Part shown: positions 10,309 through 19,835 of the stretch, piece by piece
Layout: every line of letters starts with the position of its first letter
How positions within the stretch are numbered: position 1 is the stretch's first letter
From: Desulfuromonadaceae bacterium
GTDB lineage: Bacteria; Desulfobacterota; Desulfuromonadia; Desulfuromonadales; SZUA-401
NCBI GenBank assembly: GCA_003246035.1
Contig: QKBP01000108.1
Location: 31,871-95,870 of the forward strand
DNA length: 64,000 bases
Reading direction: 5' to 3'
Position numbers and translations under genes: made by a program
The notes under the pieces: model-generated
What the model saw: only the letters and a program-made list of their open reading frames with translations
Told to the model about the DNA's origin: nothing
Databases searched by the model: none

Positions 10309-10970
10309 TTCAGTCGCTGCTGAACAACTGGCATCTCAAGCTCCTCTCGCTGATGTTCGCGGTCGTACTGTGGCTCTTCATCGTCGGGGAGCAGAAGCTC
10401 GAGCGGGGCTTCAACGTCCCCCTCGAACTGCAGAACCTCCCCGAAGGGATGATGGTCACCAGTGAGGTCCCCTCTCACGTCGACGTACGCCTGATCGGCC
10501 CGCGGACCCTGCTGGTAAACATGGAAGCCTCCGGTCTGCGACTCGGTATCGATCTCAAGGGTCTCAAGGAAGGAGTTACGACCTTCAGGCGCCTCGAGGA
10601 TCGGATCAACCTCCCCGGCGGCATGCGTGTCAGCCGACTTTCCCCCTCGTATGTGGACGTCCGGCTGGAGGAGGTGGTCACGCGCTCCCTGCAGCCCAAG
10701 GTGGTCTTCGAAGGGAAACTCCCCGCGGGGTTCGAGCTCGGCGAGGTCCTGGTCAACCCTGTCGAGGTAATCGTCGAGGGGGCGCGCAGCGAAGTACTCA
10801 AGGTGCGCGAAGTGGGGACCGAGCCGGTTATCCTGACGGATCGTCGTGAGACGTTCACGGTTCAGGCTCCGCTGGTCTATGCCGGCAAGTTTTCCCGTCT
10901 GCTCTCGGGAGCTTTGGACGTGACCGTGACTGTGCATGAGAAATCGCCCAAGGGGCGTTCAGCGAGGTAA
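10305..10970 (+). CDS. cdaR: YbbR-domain protein, CdaA regulator
   Basis: The product has 221 residues, with a single N-terminal TM helix ([20 protein letters not shown]) and then two or so YbbR-type beta repeats outside the membrane ([54 protein letters not shown]). CdaR homologues anchor next to CdaA and tune c-di-AMP output. The start codon overlaps the cdaA stop. A Gram-positive CdaR usually has four YbbR units, so this is a short version. Confidence 0.88.
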   Translation: MIQSLLNNWHLKLLSLMFAVVLWLFIVGEQKLERGFNVPLELQNLPEGMMVTSEVPSHVDVRLIGPRTLLVNMEASGLRLGIDLKGLKEGVTTFRRLEDRINLPGGMRVSRLSPSYVDVRLEEVVTRSLQPKVVFEGKLPAGFELGEVLVNPVEVIVEGARSEVLKVREVGTEPVILTDRRETFTVQAPLVYAGKFSRLLSGALDVTVTVHEKSPKGRSAR

Positions 10971-10974
10971 TGAG

Positions 10975-12336
10975 ATGAAAAAACTCTTCGGGACCGACGG
11001 GGTTCGCGGCATCGCCAATGTCGATCCTCTGACCACCGAAATGGTCATGCAGGTCGGCCGCGCAGCGGCCTTTCTTTTTAAGGATGCCAAGCGTCGTCAC
11101 CGCATCGTGATCGGCAAGGATACCCGTCTTTCCGGGTACATGATCGAGAACGCCCTGGTGGCGGGGATCTGTTCCATGGGGGTCGATGTGCTGCTGGTCG
11201 GGCCGCTGCCGACCCCTGGGATTGCGTTCATCACCGCCTCGATGCGCGCCGACGCCGGGGTGGTGATTTCGGCGTCGCACAACCCCTATCAGGACAACGG
11301 GATCAAGTTTTTCTCCCGCGACGGGTTCAAGCTCCCCGACGAGATGGAATTGCGCATCGAGGAACTGGTCTTCTCAGACAAGCTCAACGACCTGCGCCCG
11401 ACCGCTACCGAGGTCGGCAAGGCCTTCCGCATCGACGACGCCCAGGGGCGCTATATCGTGTTCCTGAAGAACACCTTTCCGCGCGATCTCGACCTGCAGG
11501 GTCTCAAGATCGTTCTCGACTGCGCCAACGGGGCCGCCTACAAGGTGGCCCCCGCAGTGCTCACCGAGCTCGGGGCCGAGGTGATTACCCTCGGGGTCTC
11601 GCCCGACGGGACCAACATCAACGCCGGTTGCGGATCGCTGCACCCCGAGGTCATGGCCGCGGCGGTACGGGAACACGGCGCCAACCTCGGCATGGCCCTC
11701 GACGGCGACGCCGACCGGGTGATCTTCGTCGACGAGCACGGGGAAGAGGTCGACGGTGACCATGTCATGGCCATCTGCGCCACCGAGATGCTCAAGCGGG
11801 GGGGGCTGGCGAAAAACACCCTGGTCACCACGGTCATGAGCAACGTCGGCCTCGATGCCGCCCTGCGCAAGGCCGGTGGAAGCATGGTGCGCACCGCGGT
11901 CGGAGACCGCTACGTGGTGGAAGAGATGCGGGCCAACGGGTACAATTTTGGGGGAGAACAATCAGGGCACATGATCTTTCTCGATCACAATACCACCGGT
12001 GACGGCATGGTCAGCGCCCTTCAGCTGCTGGCCATCCTGCAGCGCAGCGGCAAACCGCTCTCCGAGCTGGCTTCGGTGATGACGGCGTTTCCTCAGGTCC
12101 TGGTCAATGTGGCCGTAGCCAGCCGCATCCCGGTCGACGACATTCCAGGGCTTTCCGAGGCGGTTGAAAGGATCGAGGGGAAACTGGGTGAGAGCGGCCG
12201 GGTGCTGCTGCGTTATTCGGGGACCGAGCCGCTGCTGAGGGTCATGATCGAGGGTGAGGACCAGGCCCAGATCGAAGCGTATGCCAAGGAGCTGGCCGAG
12301 CTGATCCGCCGGGTCGTTGGTTACAAGGGAGGTTGA
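10975..12336 (+). CDS. glmM: phosphoglucosamine mutase
   Basis: This 453-residue alpha-D-phosphohexomutase interconverts glucosamine-6- and glucosamine-1-phosphate for peptidoglycan and LPS. The N-terminus [14 protein letters not shown], the active-site phosphoserine loop [17 protein letters not shown], the metal loop [11 protein letters not shown], the sugar loop GGEQSGH and the phosphate loop [15 protein letters not shown] are all present. The ATG at 10975 fits the conserved start of the family; upstream codons lie inside cdaR. Confidence 0.97.
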   Translation: MKKLFGTDGVRGIANVDPLTTEMVMQVGRAAAFLFKDAKRRHRIVIGKDTRLSGYMIENALVAGICSMGVDVLLVGPLPTPGIAFITASMRADAGVVISASHNPYQDNGIKFFSRDGFKLPDEMELRIEELVFSDKLNDLRPTATEVGKAFRIDDAQGRYIVFLKNTFPRDLDLQGLKIVLDCANGAAYKVAPAVLTELGAEVITLGVSPDGTNINAGCGSLHPEVMAAAVREHGANLGMALDGDADRVIFVDEHGEEVDGDHVMAICATEMLKRGGLAKNTLVTTVMSNVGLDAALRKAGGSMVRTAVGDRYVVEEMRANGYNFGGEQSGHMIFLDHNTTGDGMVSALQLLAILQRSGKPLSELASVMTAFPQVLVNVAVASRIPVDDIPGLSEAVERIEGKLGESGRVLLRYSGTEPLLRVMIEGEDQAQIEAYAKELAELIRRVVGYKGG

Positions 12337-12340
12337 GGTC

Positions 12341-13060
12341 GTGGCCAAGCTGGGAGTCAATGTCGATCATGTCGCCACCGTCCGTCAGGCTCGGGGCGGG
12401 CGGGAGCCCGACCCGGTGACCGCGGCGGCACTTTGCGAACTGGCCGGTGCCGACGGCATCACGGTGCACCTGCGCGAAGACCGACGCCACATCCAGGATC
12501 GGGACGTCGAGTTGCTGCGCGACACGGTCCAGACCCGCCTCAATCTCGAAATGGCCGCGACCGACGAGATGGTGGCGATCGCCCGGAGGATCCTTCCCGA
12601 CATGGTCACCCTGGTGCCGGAAAAACGCCAGGAGCTGACGACCGAAGGAGGGCTCGATGTCGCCGCCCAGCTCGCCCCCCTGCGCGGGGCGATCGCTCGC
12701 CTCAAGGAGGTCGGTATCCCGGTCAGCCTGTTTGTCGAAGCGGACCCCCGGCAGCTCGAGGCGTGCCGCGAAGCGGATGCCGATTACATCGAGATCCACA
12801 CCGGGACCTACTGCGAGGCGACTTCCGAGGCCGATCGTGCCGTGGAGCTCAATCGGATCTCCGAGGCGATCCGGACCGGCCAGCATCTCGGCCTGGGGGT
12901 TAATGCCGGTCACGGGCTCAATTACTGGAACGTCTCTCCGGTCGCTGCCCTGGGCGGAATCGAGGAGTTCAACATCGGCCACAGTATCATTTCCCGGGCC
13001 GTCCTCGTCGGACTGGATCGGGCGGTGCGTGAGATGGCAGCCCTGGTCAGGAGGGTGTAG
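12341..13060 (+). CDS. pdxJ: pyridoxine 5'-phosphate synthase
   Basis: The enzyme has 239 residues and is a TIM barrel that joins 1-deoxyxylulose 5-phosphate and aminoacetone phosphate to make pyridoxine 5'-phosphate. It shows the family start [18 protein letters not shown], then [44 protein letters not shown] and the C-terminal phosphate loop [12 protein letters not shown]. The GTG at 12341 has an AAGGGAGGTTGAG ribosome site and matches where homologues begin; an upstream ATG at 12317 is disfavoured. Confidence 0.96.
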   Translation: MAKLGVNVDHVATVRQARGGREPDPVTAAALCELAGADGITVHLREDRRHIQDRDVELLRDTVQTRLNLEMAATDEMVAIARRILPDMVTLVPEKRQELTTEGGLDVAAQLAPLRGAIARLKEVGIPVSLFVEADPRQLEACREADADYIEIHTGTYCEATSEADRAVELNRISEAIRTGQHLGLGVNAGHGLNYWNVSPVAALGGIEEFNIGHSIISRAVLVGLDRAVREMAALVRRV

Positions 13061-13061
13061 C

Positions 13062-13448
13062 GTGTCCCCGCTGGCAGGCATCGGCACTGACCTGTGTCGT
13101 TCCAGCCGCTTCGAGAAATACCTTGAGGCAGGAAAGGACGGAGTGCTGGTCAGGCTGTTCACGCCCGGTGAACGGGAGTATGCCCTGGCCAAGCGTTATC
13201 CGGCGCCGCACCTGGCGGCACGCTTTGCCGCCAAGGAGGCCTTTCTCAAGGCGCTCGGACTCGGCCTGCGCGACGGGATCAGCTGGCAGGATGTCGAGGT
13301 GGTCCGGAACGACCTCGGTGCGCCGTCGTTGCAGCTCAGCGGCCGGGCGGCCGAAATTACCCGGCAGCGCGGGATCGGGCGCATTCACCTCTCGTACAGT
13401 CACGACGGCGACTATGCCATGGCGACCGTGGTGCTGGAGGACGCATGA
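13062..13448 (+). CDS. acpS: holo-[acyl-carrier-protein] synthase
   Basis: The 128-residue protein transfers 4'-phosphopantetheine from CoA to the serine of acyl carrier protein. The magnesium and CoA motifs are present: GIGTDLCRSSRFEKYL near the start, RFAAKEAFLKALG in the centre and IHLSYSHDGDYAMATVV at the end. The start is a GTG one base after the pdxJ stop. The end overlaps nnr by ATGA. This frame also opens far upstream within pdxJ, so the start is set by homology. Confidence 0.94.
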   Translation: MSPLAGIGTDLCRSSRFEKYLEAGKDGVLVRLFTPGEREYALAKRYPAPHLAARFAAKEAFLKALGLGLRDGISWQDVEVVRNDLGAPSLQLSGRAAEITRQRGIGRIHLSYSHDGDYAMATVVLEDA

Positions 13449-15013
13449 AGCTGCTCAACGCCGACCAGATTCGCGAGCTCGACCGCAGGGCGATCCGTGA
13501 GATCGGCATCCCCGGGCCGGTGCTGATGGAGAACGCCGGTCGCGCGGTGGCCGATGCGATCCAGGCGCGTTTTGCCGAGCTCGCTCCCGGCCCCGTTCTG
13601 ATCCTGGCCGGCAAGGGGAACAACGGTGGGGACGGCTACGTCATCGCGCGCGTGCTTATTGACCGTGGCTGGCAGGTGCGCACGGTCGTGATTGCCTCCG
13701 CGGGGGAGATCCGTGGCGACGCAGCGGTCCATCTGCGGGCCCTCAAGCGTTGCGGTGGCGAGGTGGTCCATGCGGCCAGCGAAACCCGTCTCGAGGCGGT
13801 CCTGTCCCGCGGGGTGGCCGCGGCGCTGGTCGTCGATGCCCTGCTCGGCACCGGGCTCAATCAGGAGGTGCGCGGGGTGAGCCGCGAGGCGATCGTCTGG
13901 TGCAACCGCCAGGCGGCTCCCGTGGTGGCGGTCGACATCCCCTCCGGGGTGGCGGCGGATTCGGGTCAGATCCTGGGTGCTGCCGTGCGGGCCGATCTGA
14001 CCGTCAGCTTTGCTGCCGCCAAACCGGGGCTGGTCAGTTACCCCGGAGCGGCCTGGAGCGGGGAGATCGAGGTGGCGGAGATCGGCATTCCTGCTGCTCT
14101 GCTGGCAGAAGAACAGGCGGATGGGGAGTTCGTTTCGGCCGCCGAAGCGTCAGGGGTTTTACCGTCGCGTCCGGTGTCGGGGCACAAGGGGAGTTTTGGC
14201 CATCTGCTGGTCCTCGCGGGTTCACGGGGAAAAAGCGGTGCCGCTCTGCTGGCCTGCGAGGGGGGACTCCGCTCCGGGGCCGGTCTGGTGACCCTGGCGA
14301 CACCGCGCTCGCTGCAGGAAGTCTTCATGTCCCGGCTCAGCGAGGCGATGAGCCTGTCGGTTCCCGATTCGGAAGGGGCGCCGAGTGCCGCCGCCTTCGA
14401 CGCCATCGCTGCCGCCCTGAATCAAATGGATGTTCTGGCGCTCGGCCCCGGACTCGGTACCGCGGAAACCACCCAGTTGCTGGTGCAGCGCCTGGTGCGC
14501 GAATGCGAGAAACCCCTGGTGGTCGATGCCGATGGTCTGAACGCTTTGATCGGTCACCCTGACATCCTCGCTGCAAGACGCGGGAGCGTTCCGGTGCTGA
14601 CCCCCCACCCGGGCGAGATGGCCCGTCTGACCGGTCTCAGCGTTGCCGACATCGAAGCCGACCGCCTGCGCGTCACTCGGGCCTATGCCCGGGAACATCG
14701 CGCCGTGGTCATCCTCAAGGGGGCCCGCACGATCATTGCCGGCCCGGACGGCCACTTCCGGGTCAACGGGTCGGGTAATCCCGGTCTGGCCAGCGGCGGC
14801 ATGGGGGATGTGCTGACGGGGCTGGTCGGCGGGTTGCTGGCACAGGGACTCGAGCCCCTTGATGCGGCGACCCTCGGGGTGTACCTGCACGGCCTGGCCG
14901 CCGACCGGCTGGCGGTCCGGCTCGGTATCGCCGGGATGCTGGCTTCGGATGTAGCCGCTGAAATTCCCGCCGCCCGCCATTTTCTCGTAGCCAAGGGAGG
15001 ACGATCATGCTGA
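13445..15013 (+). CDS. nnr: bifunctional NAD(P)H-hydrate epimerase / ADP-dependent dehydratase
   Basis: The 522-residue fused repair enzyme restores NADH and NADPH from their hydrates. The N-terminal YjeF_N epimerase (residues 1-220) has GPVLMENAGRAVADAI, GKGNNGGDGYVIAR and VAVDIPSGVAADSG. The C-terminal ribokinase-like dehydratase (about 230-510) has HKGSFGHLLVLAGSRGKSGAALLA, GPGLG, LTPHPGEMARL and NGSGNPGLASGGMGDVLTG. Its genetic neighbourhood with tsaE is common in bacteria. Confidence 0.96.
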   Translation: MKLLNADQIRELDRRAIREIGIPGPVLMENAGRAVADAIQARFAELAPGPVLILAGKGNNGGDGYVIARVLIDRGWQVRTVVIASAGEIRGDAAVHLRALKRCGGEVVHAASETRLEAVLSRGVAAALVVDALLGTGLNQEVRGVSREAIVWCNRQAAPVVAVDIPSGVAADSGQILGAAVRADLTVSFAAAKPGLVSYPGAAWSGEIEVAEIGIPAALLAEEQADGEFVSAAEASGVLPSRPVSGHKGSFGHLLVLAGSRGKSGAALLACEGGLRSGAGLVTLATPRSLQEVFMSRLSEAMSLSVPDSEGAPSAAAFDAIAAALNQMDVLALGPGLGTAETTQLLVQRLVRECEKPLVVDADGLNALIGHPDILAARRGSVPVLTPHPGEMARLTGLSVADIEADRLRVTRAYAREHRAVVILKGARTIIAGPDGHFRVNGSGNPGLASGGMGDVLTGLVGGLLAQGLEPLDAATLGVYLHGLAADRLAVRLGIAGMLASDVAAEIPAARHFLVAKGGRSC

Positions 15014-15456
15014 AAGCCAAGGATATCATGACCACCCAGGTCAAGTCGGTCCTCGAGGAGACGACCATCGAAGAACTGGCCCGTATTTTTGTCGAGGAGC
15101 AGGTCAGCACCATGCCGGTCGTCGACGAAGAAGGGAACCTGCGGGGCCTGATTTCGGAAACCGACCTGGTGGCCCAGAACAAGCCGCTGCACCTGCCGCG
15201 GGTGATTTCCCTGTTCGACTGGGTCCTGTACCTCGAGAGTGAAAAGAACTTTCGCGAAGAAGTCGAGCGGATCACGGCCCGTACAGTCGGTGAAATCTGC
15301 GTGCGCGACGTCGTGACCTGTCGTTCTGACAGCCCGCTCTCCGAGGTCGCCGAGTTGATGACCGAAAAGCGCTTCAACCTGTTGCCGGTTCTCGACGGCG
15401 ACAAGGTCGTCGGGGTGGTCTCCCGACACGACGTCGTACGGGCCATGGGACGTTGA
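15007..15456 (+). CDS. two-CBS-domain protein
   Basis: The 149-residue protein consists almost entirely of a CBS pair: KAKDIMTTQVKSVLEETTIEELARI...MPVVDEEGNLRGLISETDL and VGEICVRDVVTCRSDSPLSEVAELM...LPVLDGDKVVGVVSRHDVV. Stand-alone CBS pairs bind adenosine ligands such as AMP, ATP or, in some cases, c-di-AMP. It sits downstream of cdaA in the same chain of overlapping genes, so a nucleotide-sensing role is plausible, but its partner is unknown. It overlaps nnr at the start and tsaE at the end. Confidence 0.9.
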   Translation: MLKAKDIMTTQVKSVLEETTIEELARIFVEEQVSTMPVVDEEGNLRGLISETDLVAQNKPLHLPRVISLFDWVLYLESEKNFREEVERITARTVGEICVRDVVTCRSDSPLSEVAELMTEKRFNLLPVLDGDKVVGVVSRHDVVRAMGR

Positions 15457-15932
15457 TGGCCTCCTGGGAGGTTGTCACAACCTCGCCGGACCAGACCCGT
15501 GATTTCGGCGCGGCCCTCGGCAGGGTGGCGGACGATGGGACCGTTGTTCTGCTCAAGGGTGAACTCGGGGCAGGGAAGACCTGTTTCGCCCAGGGGGTTG
15601 CACGCGGGCTGGGTGTCCCCGAAGCTTTACCGGTCACCAGTCCGACTTTCGTCATCATGAACCATTACCCCGGCAGGCTTCAGCTCTTCCATTTCGACCT
15701 GTACCGTCTTTCCGGCCCGGACGACCTCGAGACCATCGGCGCCGAGGACCAGCTAGGTCGGCACGGAGTCTGCCTGGTCGAGTGGCCGGAGCAGGGAGGG
15801 GTCGCTGTCCCCGCCGTGACCGTGACCCTGCAGACCGCGTCGGATGACCGCCGGACCCTGCAGGTGGACGCTTCCGACGCCTTCCATGAAGCCCTTCTGG
15901 AGCGCTGGCGGCAGGCTTGGGGAGCAGGCTGA
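15456..15932 (+). CDS. tsaE: tRNA threonylcarbamoyladenosine ATPase TsaE
   Basis: The 158-residue P-loop protein has Walker A GELGAGKTCFAQGV, then VTSPTFVIMNHYPGRLQLFHFDLYRL and LVEWPEQGG, all typical of TsaE. It supports TsaB/TsaD in making t6A37 on ANN-decoding tRNAs. The ATG at 15456 shares its A with the TGA of the CBS gene. It ends a run of ten genes with no gap over 16 bases. Confidence 0.94.
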   Translation: MASWEVVTTSPDQTRDFGAALGRVADDGTVVLLKGELGAGKTCFAQGVARGLGVPEALPVTSPTFVIMNHYPGRLQLFHFDLYRLSGPDDLETIGAEDQLGRHGVCLVEWPEQGGVAVPAVTVTLQTASDDRRTLQVDASDAFHEALLERWRQAWGAG

Positions 15933-15940
15933 GGCTCTAC

Positions 15941-15963
15941 GCGCAAACGCGCGCTTTTTTTTT
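15941..15963 (+). terminator. short terminator after tsaE
   Basis: GCGC-AAAC-GCGC is followed by a run of nine T. It closes the ftsH-tsaE chain. The T-run overlaps the -35 of the next promoter. Confidence 0.7.
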
Positions 15964-15990
15964 GACGGCCCCCGGGAATCCTGCTATTAA
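15962..15990 (+). promoter_or_regulatory. sigma-70 promoter of lysC
   Basis: TTGACG (15962-15967), 17 bases, TATTAA (15985-15990). The leader to the lysC ATG is about 80 bases and has one small C5-GGGA-G5 hairpin at 16004-16017. It is too short for a lysine riboswitch. Confidence 0.7.
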
Positions 15991-16075
15991 ATGGCTTTTC
16001 CCGCCCCCGGGAGGGGGTTTAGAACATTCAGCCCGGCACGACGGTGTCCGGATTCTACTACAGGAGTAGACGAAC

Positions 16076-17308
16076 ATGGCTCTGGTGGTACAGAAGTACG
16101 GCGGTACCTCGGTTGGCGATATCGAAAAGATTCGCAACGTGGCACGCCGGGTCGCCAAGACCTACGACGAGGGGAACGATGTCGTGGTTATTGTCTCGGC
16201 CATGGCAGGCGAGACCAACAAGCTGGTCGCACTGGCCAACGAAGTCTGCGAATTCCCCAGCGAGAGGGAATACGATGTCCTAGTCTCGACCGGTGAACAG
16301 GTCACAATCGCGCTACTTTCGATGTGTCTGCAGTCGATGGGGTACAAGGCCAAGAGCTACGTAGGGCACCAGATCCCCATCTGGACCGACAGTGCCTACT
16401 CCAAGGCCCGCATCGAGGAGATCGAGGACAAGAAGGTTCGCGAAGATCTCAGAAACGGGACCATCGTGGTGGTGGCCGGATTCCAGGGATGTGACCGCGA
16501 AGGCAACATCACCACGCTCGGGCGCGGCGGCTCCGACACCTCGGCGGTTGCCGTTGCTGCGGCGATGAAGGCCGACGTCTGTGAAATCTACACGGATGTC
16601 GACGGGATCTACAGCACAGACCCGCGCATGGTCCCCGAAGCGACCAAGATGGACAAGATCTCCTACGACGAGATGCTCGAGATGGCATCGCTGGGCTCCA
16701 AGGTGCTGCAGATCCGTTCGGTGGAGTTTGCCAAGAAATACGACGTGGTGGTTCACGTCCGTTCCAGTTTCAACGACAATCCAGGGACCCTGGTGATGAA
16801 GGAGGATGCCGATATGGAAGCCGTTCTGGTTTCGGGGATTACCTACAATAAGGATGAAGCCAAGATCTCCGTCAACCGCGTGCCTGACAAGCCGGGGATC
16901 GCAGCAAAGCTGTTTTCACCTCTTTCCGAGGCGAACATCACGGTCGACATGATCATCCAGAATATTTCCCACGAGGGGTTCACCGATCTCACCTTCACCG
17001 TCCCCCGTGCCGATTTCAAGAAGGCGCTCAAGATCGTCGAAGCGACGGCCGGCGAGATCGAGGCCGGCGGTGTGAGCGCGGACGAAAATATCGCCAAGGT
17101 GTCGATCGTCGGGGTCGGGATGCGTTCCCATTCGGGGGTCGCCAGCAAAATGTTCCAGACCCTCTCCTCGGAAGGGATCAATATCCAGATGATTTCGACC
17201 AGCGAGATCAAGGTCTCCTGCGTCGTCGACGAGAAATACACCGAACTCGCCGTGCGTGTGTTGCACCAGGCCTTCGGCCTTGGCGACAAAGACGTCAAGG
17301 TCGAATAG
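16076..17308 (+). CDS. lysC: aspartate kinase
   Basis: The 410-residue monofunctional enzyme phosphorylates aspartate, the entry to Lys, Thr, Met and Ile. The kinase domain (1-250) shows [38 protein letters not shown] and [18 protein letters not shown]. Two ACT domains follow ([68 protein letters not shown]) and probably bind an end-product amino acid. It is followed at 45 bases by cimA, tying it to isoleucine synthesis. Confidence 0.97.
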   Translation: MALVVQKYGGTSVGDIEKIRNVARRVAKTYDEGNDVVVIVSAMAGETNKLVALANEVCEFPSEREYDVLVSTGEQVTIALLSMCLQSMGYKAKSYVGHQIPIWTDSAYSKARIEEIEDKKVREDLRNGTIVVVAGFQGCDREGNITTLGRGGSDTSAVAVAAAMKADVCEIYTDVDGIYSTDPRMVPEATKMDKISYDEMLEMASLGSKVLQIRSVEFAKKYDVVVHVRSSFNDNPGTLVMKEDADMEAVLVSGITYNKDEAKISVNRVPDKPGIAAKLFSPLSEANITVDMIIQNISHEGFTDLTFTVPRADFKKALKIVEATAGEIEAGGVSADENIAKVSIVGVGMRSHSGVASKMFQTLSSEGINIQMISTSEIKVSCVVDEKYTELAVRVLHQAFGLGDKDVKVE

Positions 17309-17353
17309 CTGCCCGCTCCGACGTAACGCCAACGCCAGTGAAGGGATGAAGTC

Positions 17354-18937
17354 ATGAGTCTGATCAAGCTGTACGATACCACCCTGCGAGACGGTACCCA
17401 GGCCGAGGACATCTCGTTTCTCGTTCAGGATAAAATCCGGATTGCCCAGATGCTGGACGATCTCGGAATCCATTACATCGAGGGGGGGTGGCCCGGCTCC
17501 AATCCGAAGGACATCGCCTTTTTCAAGGACATCAAGAAGGTCTCCCTGAAACAGGCCAAAATAGCTGCCTTCGGTTCGACCCGGCGTGCCAAGACGACTC
17601 CCGACAAGGACAGCAACCTTCAGACCCTCATCGACTCGGCGCCCGATACCGCGACGATTTTCGGCAAAACCTGGGATTTCCATGTCCGTGAGGCGCTGCG
17701 TATCAGCCTCGAGGAGAACCTTGAGCTGATCAACGACTCTCTGGCGTATCTCAAGCAGCACATCCCTGAAGTGGTCTACGATGCCGAGCACTTCTTCGAC
17801 GGTTACAAGGCCAACCCGGAGTACGCTCTCAAGTCGCTGCAGGCGGCCCAGGATGCTGGCGTCGACTGTATCGTGCTGTGCGACACCAACGGTGGCAGCC
17901 TGCCGAACGAGGTCGGCCGGATTATCGAGAAGGTCAAAGCGGTGATCAGCACGCCCCTGGGAATTCACACGCACAACGACGGCGAGTGCGCCGTTGCCAA
18001 TTCGCTGGTGGCGGTCGAGCACGGGATCGTGCACGTGCAGGGGACCATGAACGGTTTCGGTGAGCGCTGCGGCAACGCCAATCTCTGTTCGATTATCCCG
18101 GCGATCAAGCTCAAACTCGGCAAGGAGTGTGTCTCGGACGAGCAGATGAAGAGCCTGCGCCAGGTCTCCCGCTACGTCTACGAGCTTGCGAACCTGGTCC
18201 CCAACAAGCACCAGGCCTACGTCGGCAACTCGGCTTTTGCCCACAAGGGCGGGGTCCATGTCTCGGCCATCCAGCGTCACCCCGAGACCTATGAGCACAT
18301 GCGTCCGGAGCTGGTCGGCAACACCACGCGAGTCCTGGTCTCCGATCTCTCGGGGCGCTCGAATATCCTGGCCAAGGCCGAGCAGTTCGATATCAACCTC
18401 GACAGTAAGGACCCGGTAACGCTCGAGATTCTCGACAAGATCAAGGACCTCGAGAACAAGGGCTTCCAGTTCGAAGGTGCCGAGGCGTCTTTCGAACTGC
18501 TCATGCGCCGGGCTCTCGGCAGCCTCAGGCCCTTCTTCTCGGTGATCGGCTTCCGGGTCATCGACTCCAAGCGTCACGAGTCGGAAATGGCTCTGTCCGA
18601 GGCGACCGTGCAGGTCAAGGTCGGCGGACGCATCGAGCATACCGCCGCCGATGGCAACGGCCCTGTGAACGCCCTCGACAATGCTCTGCGTAAGGCCCTG
18701 GAGAACTTTTATCCCGAAATTCGCGATATGAAGCTCTTCGACTACAAGGTTCGGGTTCTTCCGGCCGGGAAGGGAACGGCCTCGATGATCCGTGTGCTGG
18801 TCGAGTCGGGAGATCGAAGCGGTCGATGGGGAACGGTCGGTGTCAGCGAGAATATCGTCGAGGCGTCCTACCAGGCCCTCGTGGATGCTTTGCAGTACAA
18901 GCTGTTCAAGGGGCAGGAAAACAAGGGAGCCGTGTAG
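17354..18937 (+). CDS. cimA: (R)-citramalate synthase
   Basis: The 527-residue enzyme is of the LeuA/CimA type: [19 protein letters not shown], then [29 protein letters not shown] and [10 protein letters not shown], with a C-terminal LeuA_dimer regulatory domain. It condenses pyruvate and acetyl-CoA into citramalate, the threonine-independent entry to isoleucine known in Geobacter-type bacteria. The D-G-T-Q-A-E-D-I-S sequence fits the CimA subgroup better than LeuA. It overlaps the next gene by sharing the G of its TAG with a GTG start. Confidence 0.93.
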   Translation: MSLIKLYDTTLRDGTQAEDISFLVQDKIRIAQMLDDLGIHYIEGGWPGSNPKDIAFFKDIKKVSLKQAKIAAFGSTRRAKTTPDKDSNLQTLIDSAPDTATIFGKTWDFHVREALRISLEENLELINDSLAYLKQHIPEVVYDAEHFFDGYKANPEYALKSLQAAQDAGVDCIVLCDTNGGSLPNEVGRIIEKVKAVISTPLGIHTHNDGECAVANSLVAVEHGIVHVQGTMNGFGERCGNANLCSIIPAIKLKLGKECVSDEQMKSLRQVSRYVYELANLVPNKHQAYVGNSAFAHKGGVHVSAIQRHPETYEHMRPELVGNTTRVLVSDLSGRSNILAKAEQFDINLDSKDPVTLEILDKIKDLENKGFQFEGAEASFELLMRRALGSLRPFFSVIGFRVIDSKRHESEMALSEATVQVKVGGRIEHTAADGNGPVNALDNALRKALENFYPEIRDMKLFDYKVRVLPAGKGTASMIRVLVESGDRSGRWGTVGVSENIVEASYQALVDALQYKLFKGQENKGAV

Positions 18938-19464
18938 TGTCACGTCGTGCCGGACGGATCCCGGTGCTGTTGCTGACCCTGTTGGCGCTTTTTCAGACAA
19001 GCCGGTTGCTCTCCCGAGACGGGGGGGCACCGGCTTTTTTTATACGCGCTGCTCCACGCCTGCAGGTGGCCCTGGATGGGTCATGGAGTCGCGAGGGTGT
19101 TCATCAATATTTTGACGATTTGGCCCGCGAATGCGTCAATGTCTTGACGGATGCCGAATGTGTGGTGCTCAAGGCGAGAGAAACGAGCCTGATCAGCGGG
19201 ATGGTGTTGAGCCAGAGCCAGACGGAGAGCGTGCGTTGGATGTCAGCTGGACAGAGAATGGCCCTGCAGATTCCGCTGCACCCTGATCGCATGAACCAGC
19301 AGGACTGGCAGGAACTACCCGGAATTGGTCCGCGTCTCGCTGAGGCGATCGAACGAGACCGTCAAAAAAGTGGCGATTTTTTGAGGCTTGAGCGGGTCGG
19401 GCGTGTCAAGGGGATCGGCCCCAAGCGGATAGCGGCCTGGGAGAGATATTTTATGGGTCCATAA
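18937..19464 (+). CDS. helix-hairpin-helix protein with N-terminal hydrophobic segment
   Basis: The 175-residue product begins with a basic-hydrophobic leader (RRAGRIPVLLLTLLALFQ), a signal or anchor. An unassigned middle follows, and the C-terminus is a ComEA-like double HhH (LPGIGPRLAEAIERDR...FLRLERVGRVKGIGPKRIAAWERYF). It is the second such protein in the window. I set the GTG start at 18937, overlapping the cimA stop. The middle region with two Cys (ARECVNVLTDAECVVL) has no recognised fold. Function beyond DNA binding is unknown. Confidence 0.78.
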   Translation: MSRRAGRIPVLLLTLLALFQTSRLLSRDGGAPAFFIRAAPRLQVALDGSWSREGVHQYFDDLARECVNVLTDAECVVLKARETSLISGMVLSQSQTESVRWMSAGQRMALQIPLHPDRMNQQDWQELPGIGPRLAEAIERDRQKSGDFLRLERVGRVKGIGPKRIAAWERYFMGP

Positions 19465-19492
19465 CATACCGAAATTACAAAGAATATAAAAT

Positions 19493-19514
19493 GAGACAGA
19501 TTGTGTCTCTTTTT
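19493..19514 (+). terminator. terminator after the cimA operon
   Basis: GAGACA-GATTG-TGTCTC forms a six-base stem with a five-base loop followed by five T. It sits 29 bases after the HhH gene. Confidence 0.7.
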
Positions 19515-19610
19515 CGGAGGACAACTTCAGGAACTTTGGCATGCTTGGTGTATTACTTAAAGCTCGTATCGCATCATTGTACTGCTGATCCCATAACTGG
19601 AGGTGTCACG

Positions 19611-19766
19611 ATGAAATGTCCCAAATGCAAAGGCAGAATGTTCGCCGAGAAGTTCTACGATTTCGTCCGTACCTTTGATGCCTGGAAGTGCTGTTCGTGT
19701 GGAGAAGTCATCGACCCGACCATCCTGGCCAACCGAGCCCGCCGCGAGAACCTCTATATCGGTTAA
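19611..19766 (+). CDS. small zinc-ribbon protein
   Basis: The 51-residue product has two CxxC pairs, CPKCKGRMF and WKCCSCGEVID, separated by 22 residues (FVRTFDAW). This is a complete rubredoxin-like or zinc-ribbon knuckle. An ACTGGAGGTGTCACG ribosome site precedes the ATG. It stands alone between two terminators. Many such proteins occur in anaerobic Deltaproteobacteria with no known role. Confidence 0.82.
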   Translation: MKCPKCKGRMFAEKFYDFVRTFDAWKCCSCGEVIDPTILANRARRENLYIG

Positions 19767-19785
19767 GCCGATGAACGTAATAGAA

Positions 19786-19815
19786 AAGGCCGTGACTGTG
19801 TCGCGGCCTTTTTTT
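19786..19815 (+). terminator. terminator after the zinc-ribbon gene
   Basis: AAGGCCG / CGGCCTT stem around an 11-base loop, followed by T-rich sequence. The A-run on the other side makes it usable for the minus-strand fad gene ending at 19836 as well. Confidence 0.78.
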
Positions 19816-19835
19816 ATTGATGTGATCGCTATCTA

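Noticed and set aside
15991..16075. possible lysine riboswitch before lysC
   Set aside because: The leader is only about 80 bases with one small hairpin, far too short for the L-box fold.
16916..19030. 704-codon open frame on the minus strand
   Set aside because: It lies antisense to lysC and cimA, whose motifs are complete. In GC-rich DNA the opposite strand often stays open. It has no recognisable motif and no ribosome site.
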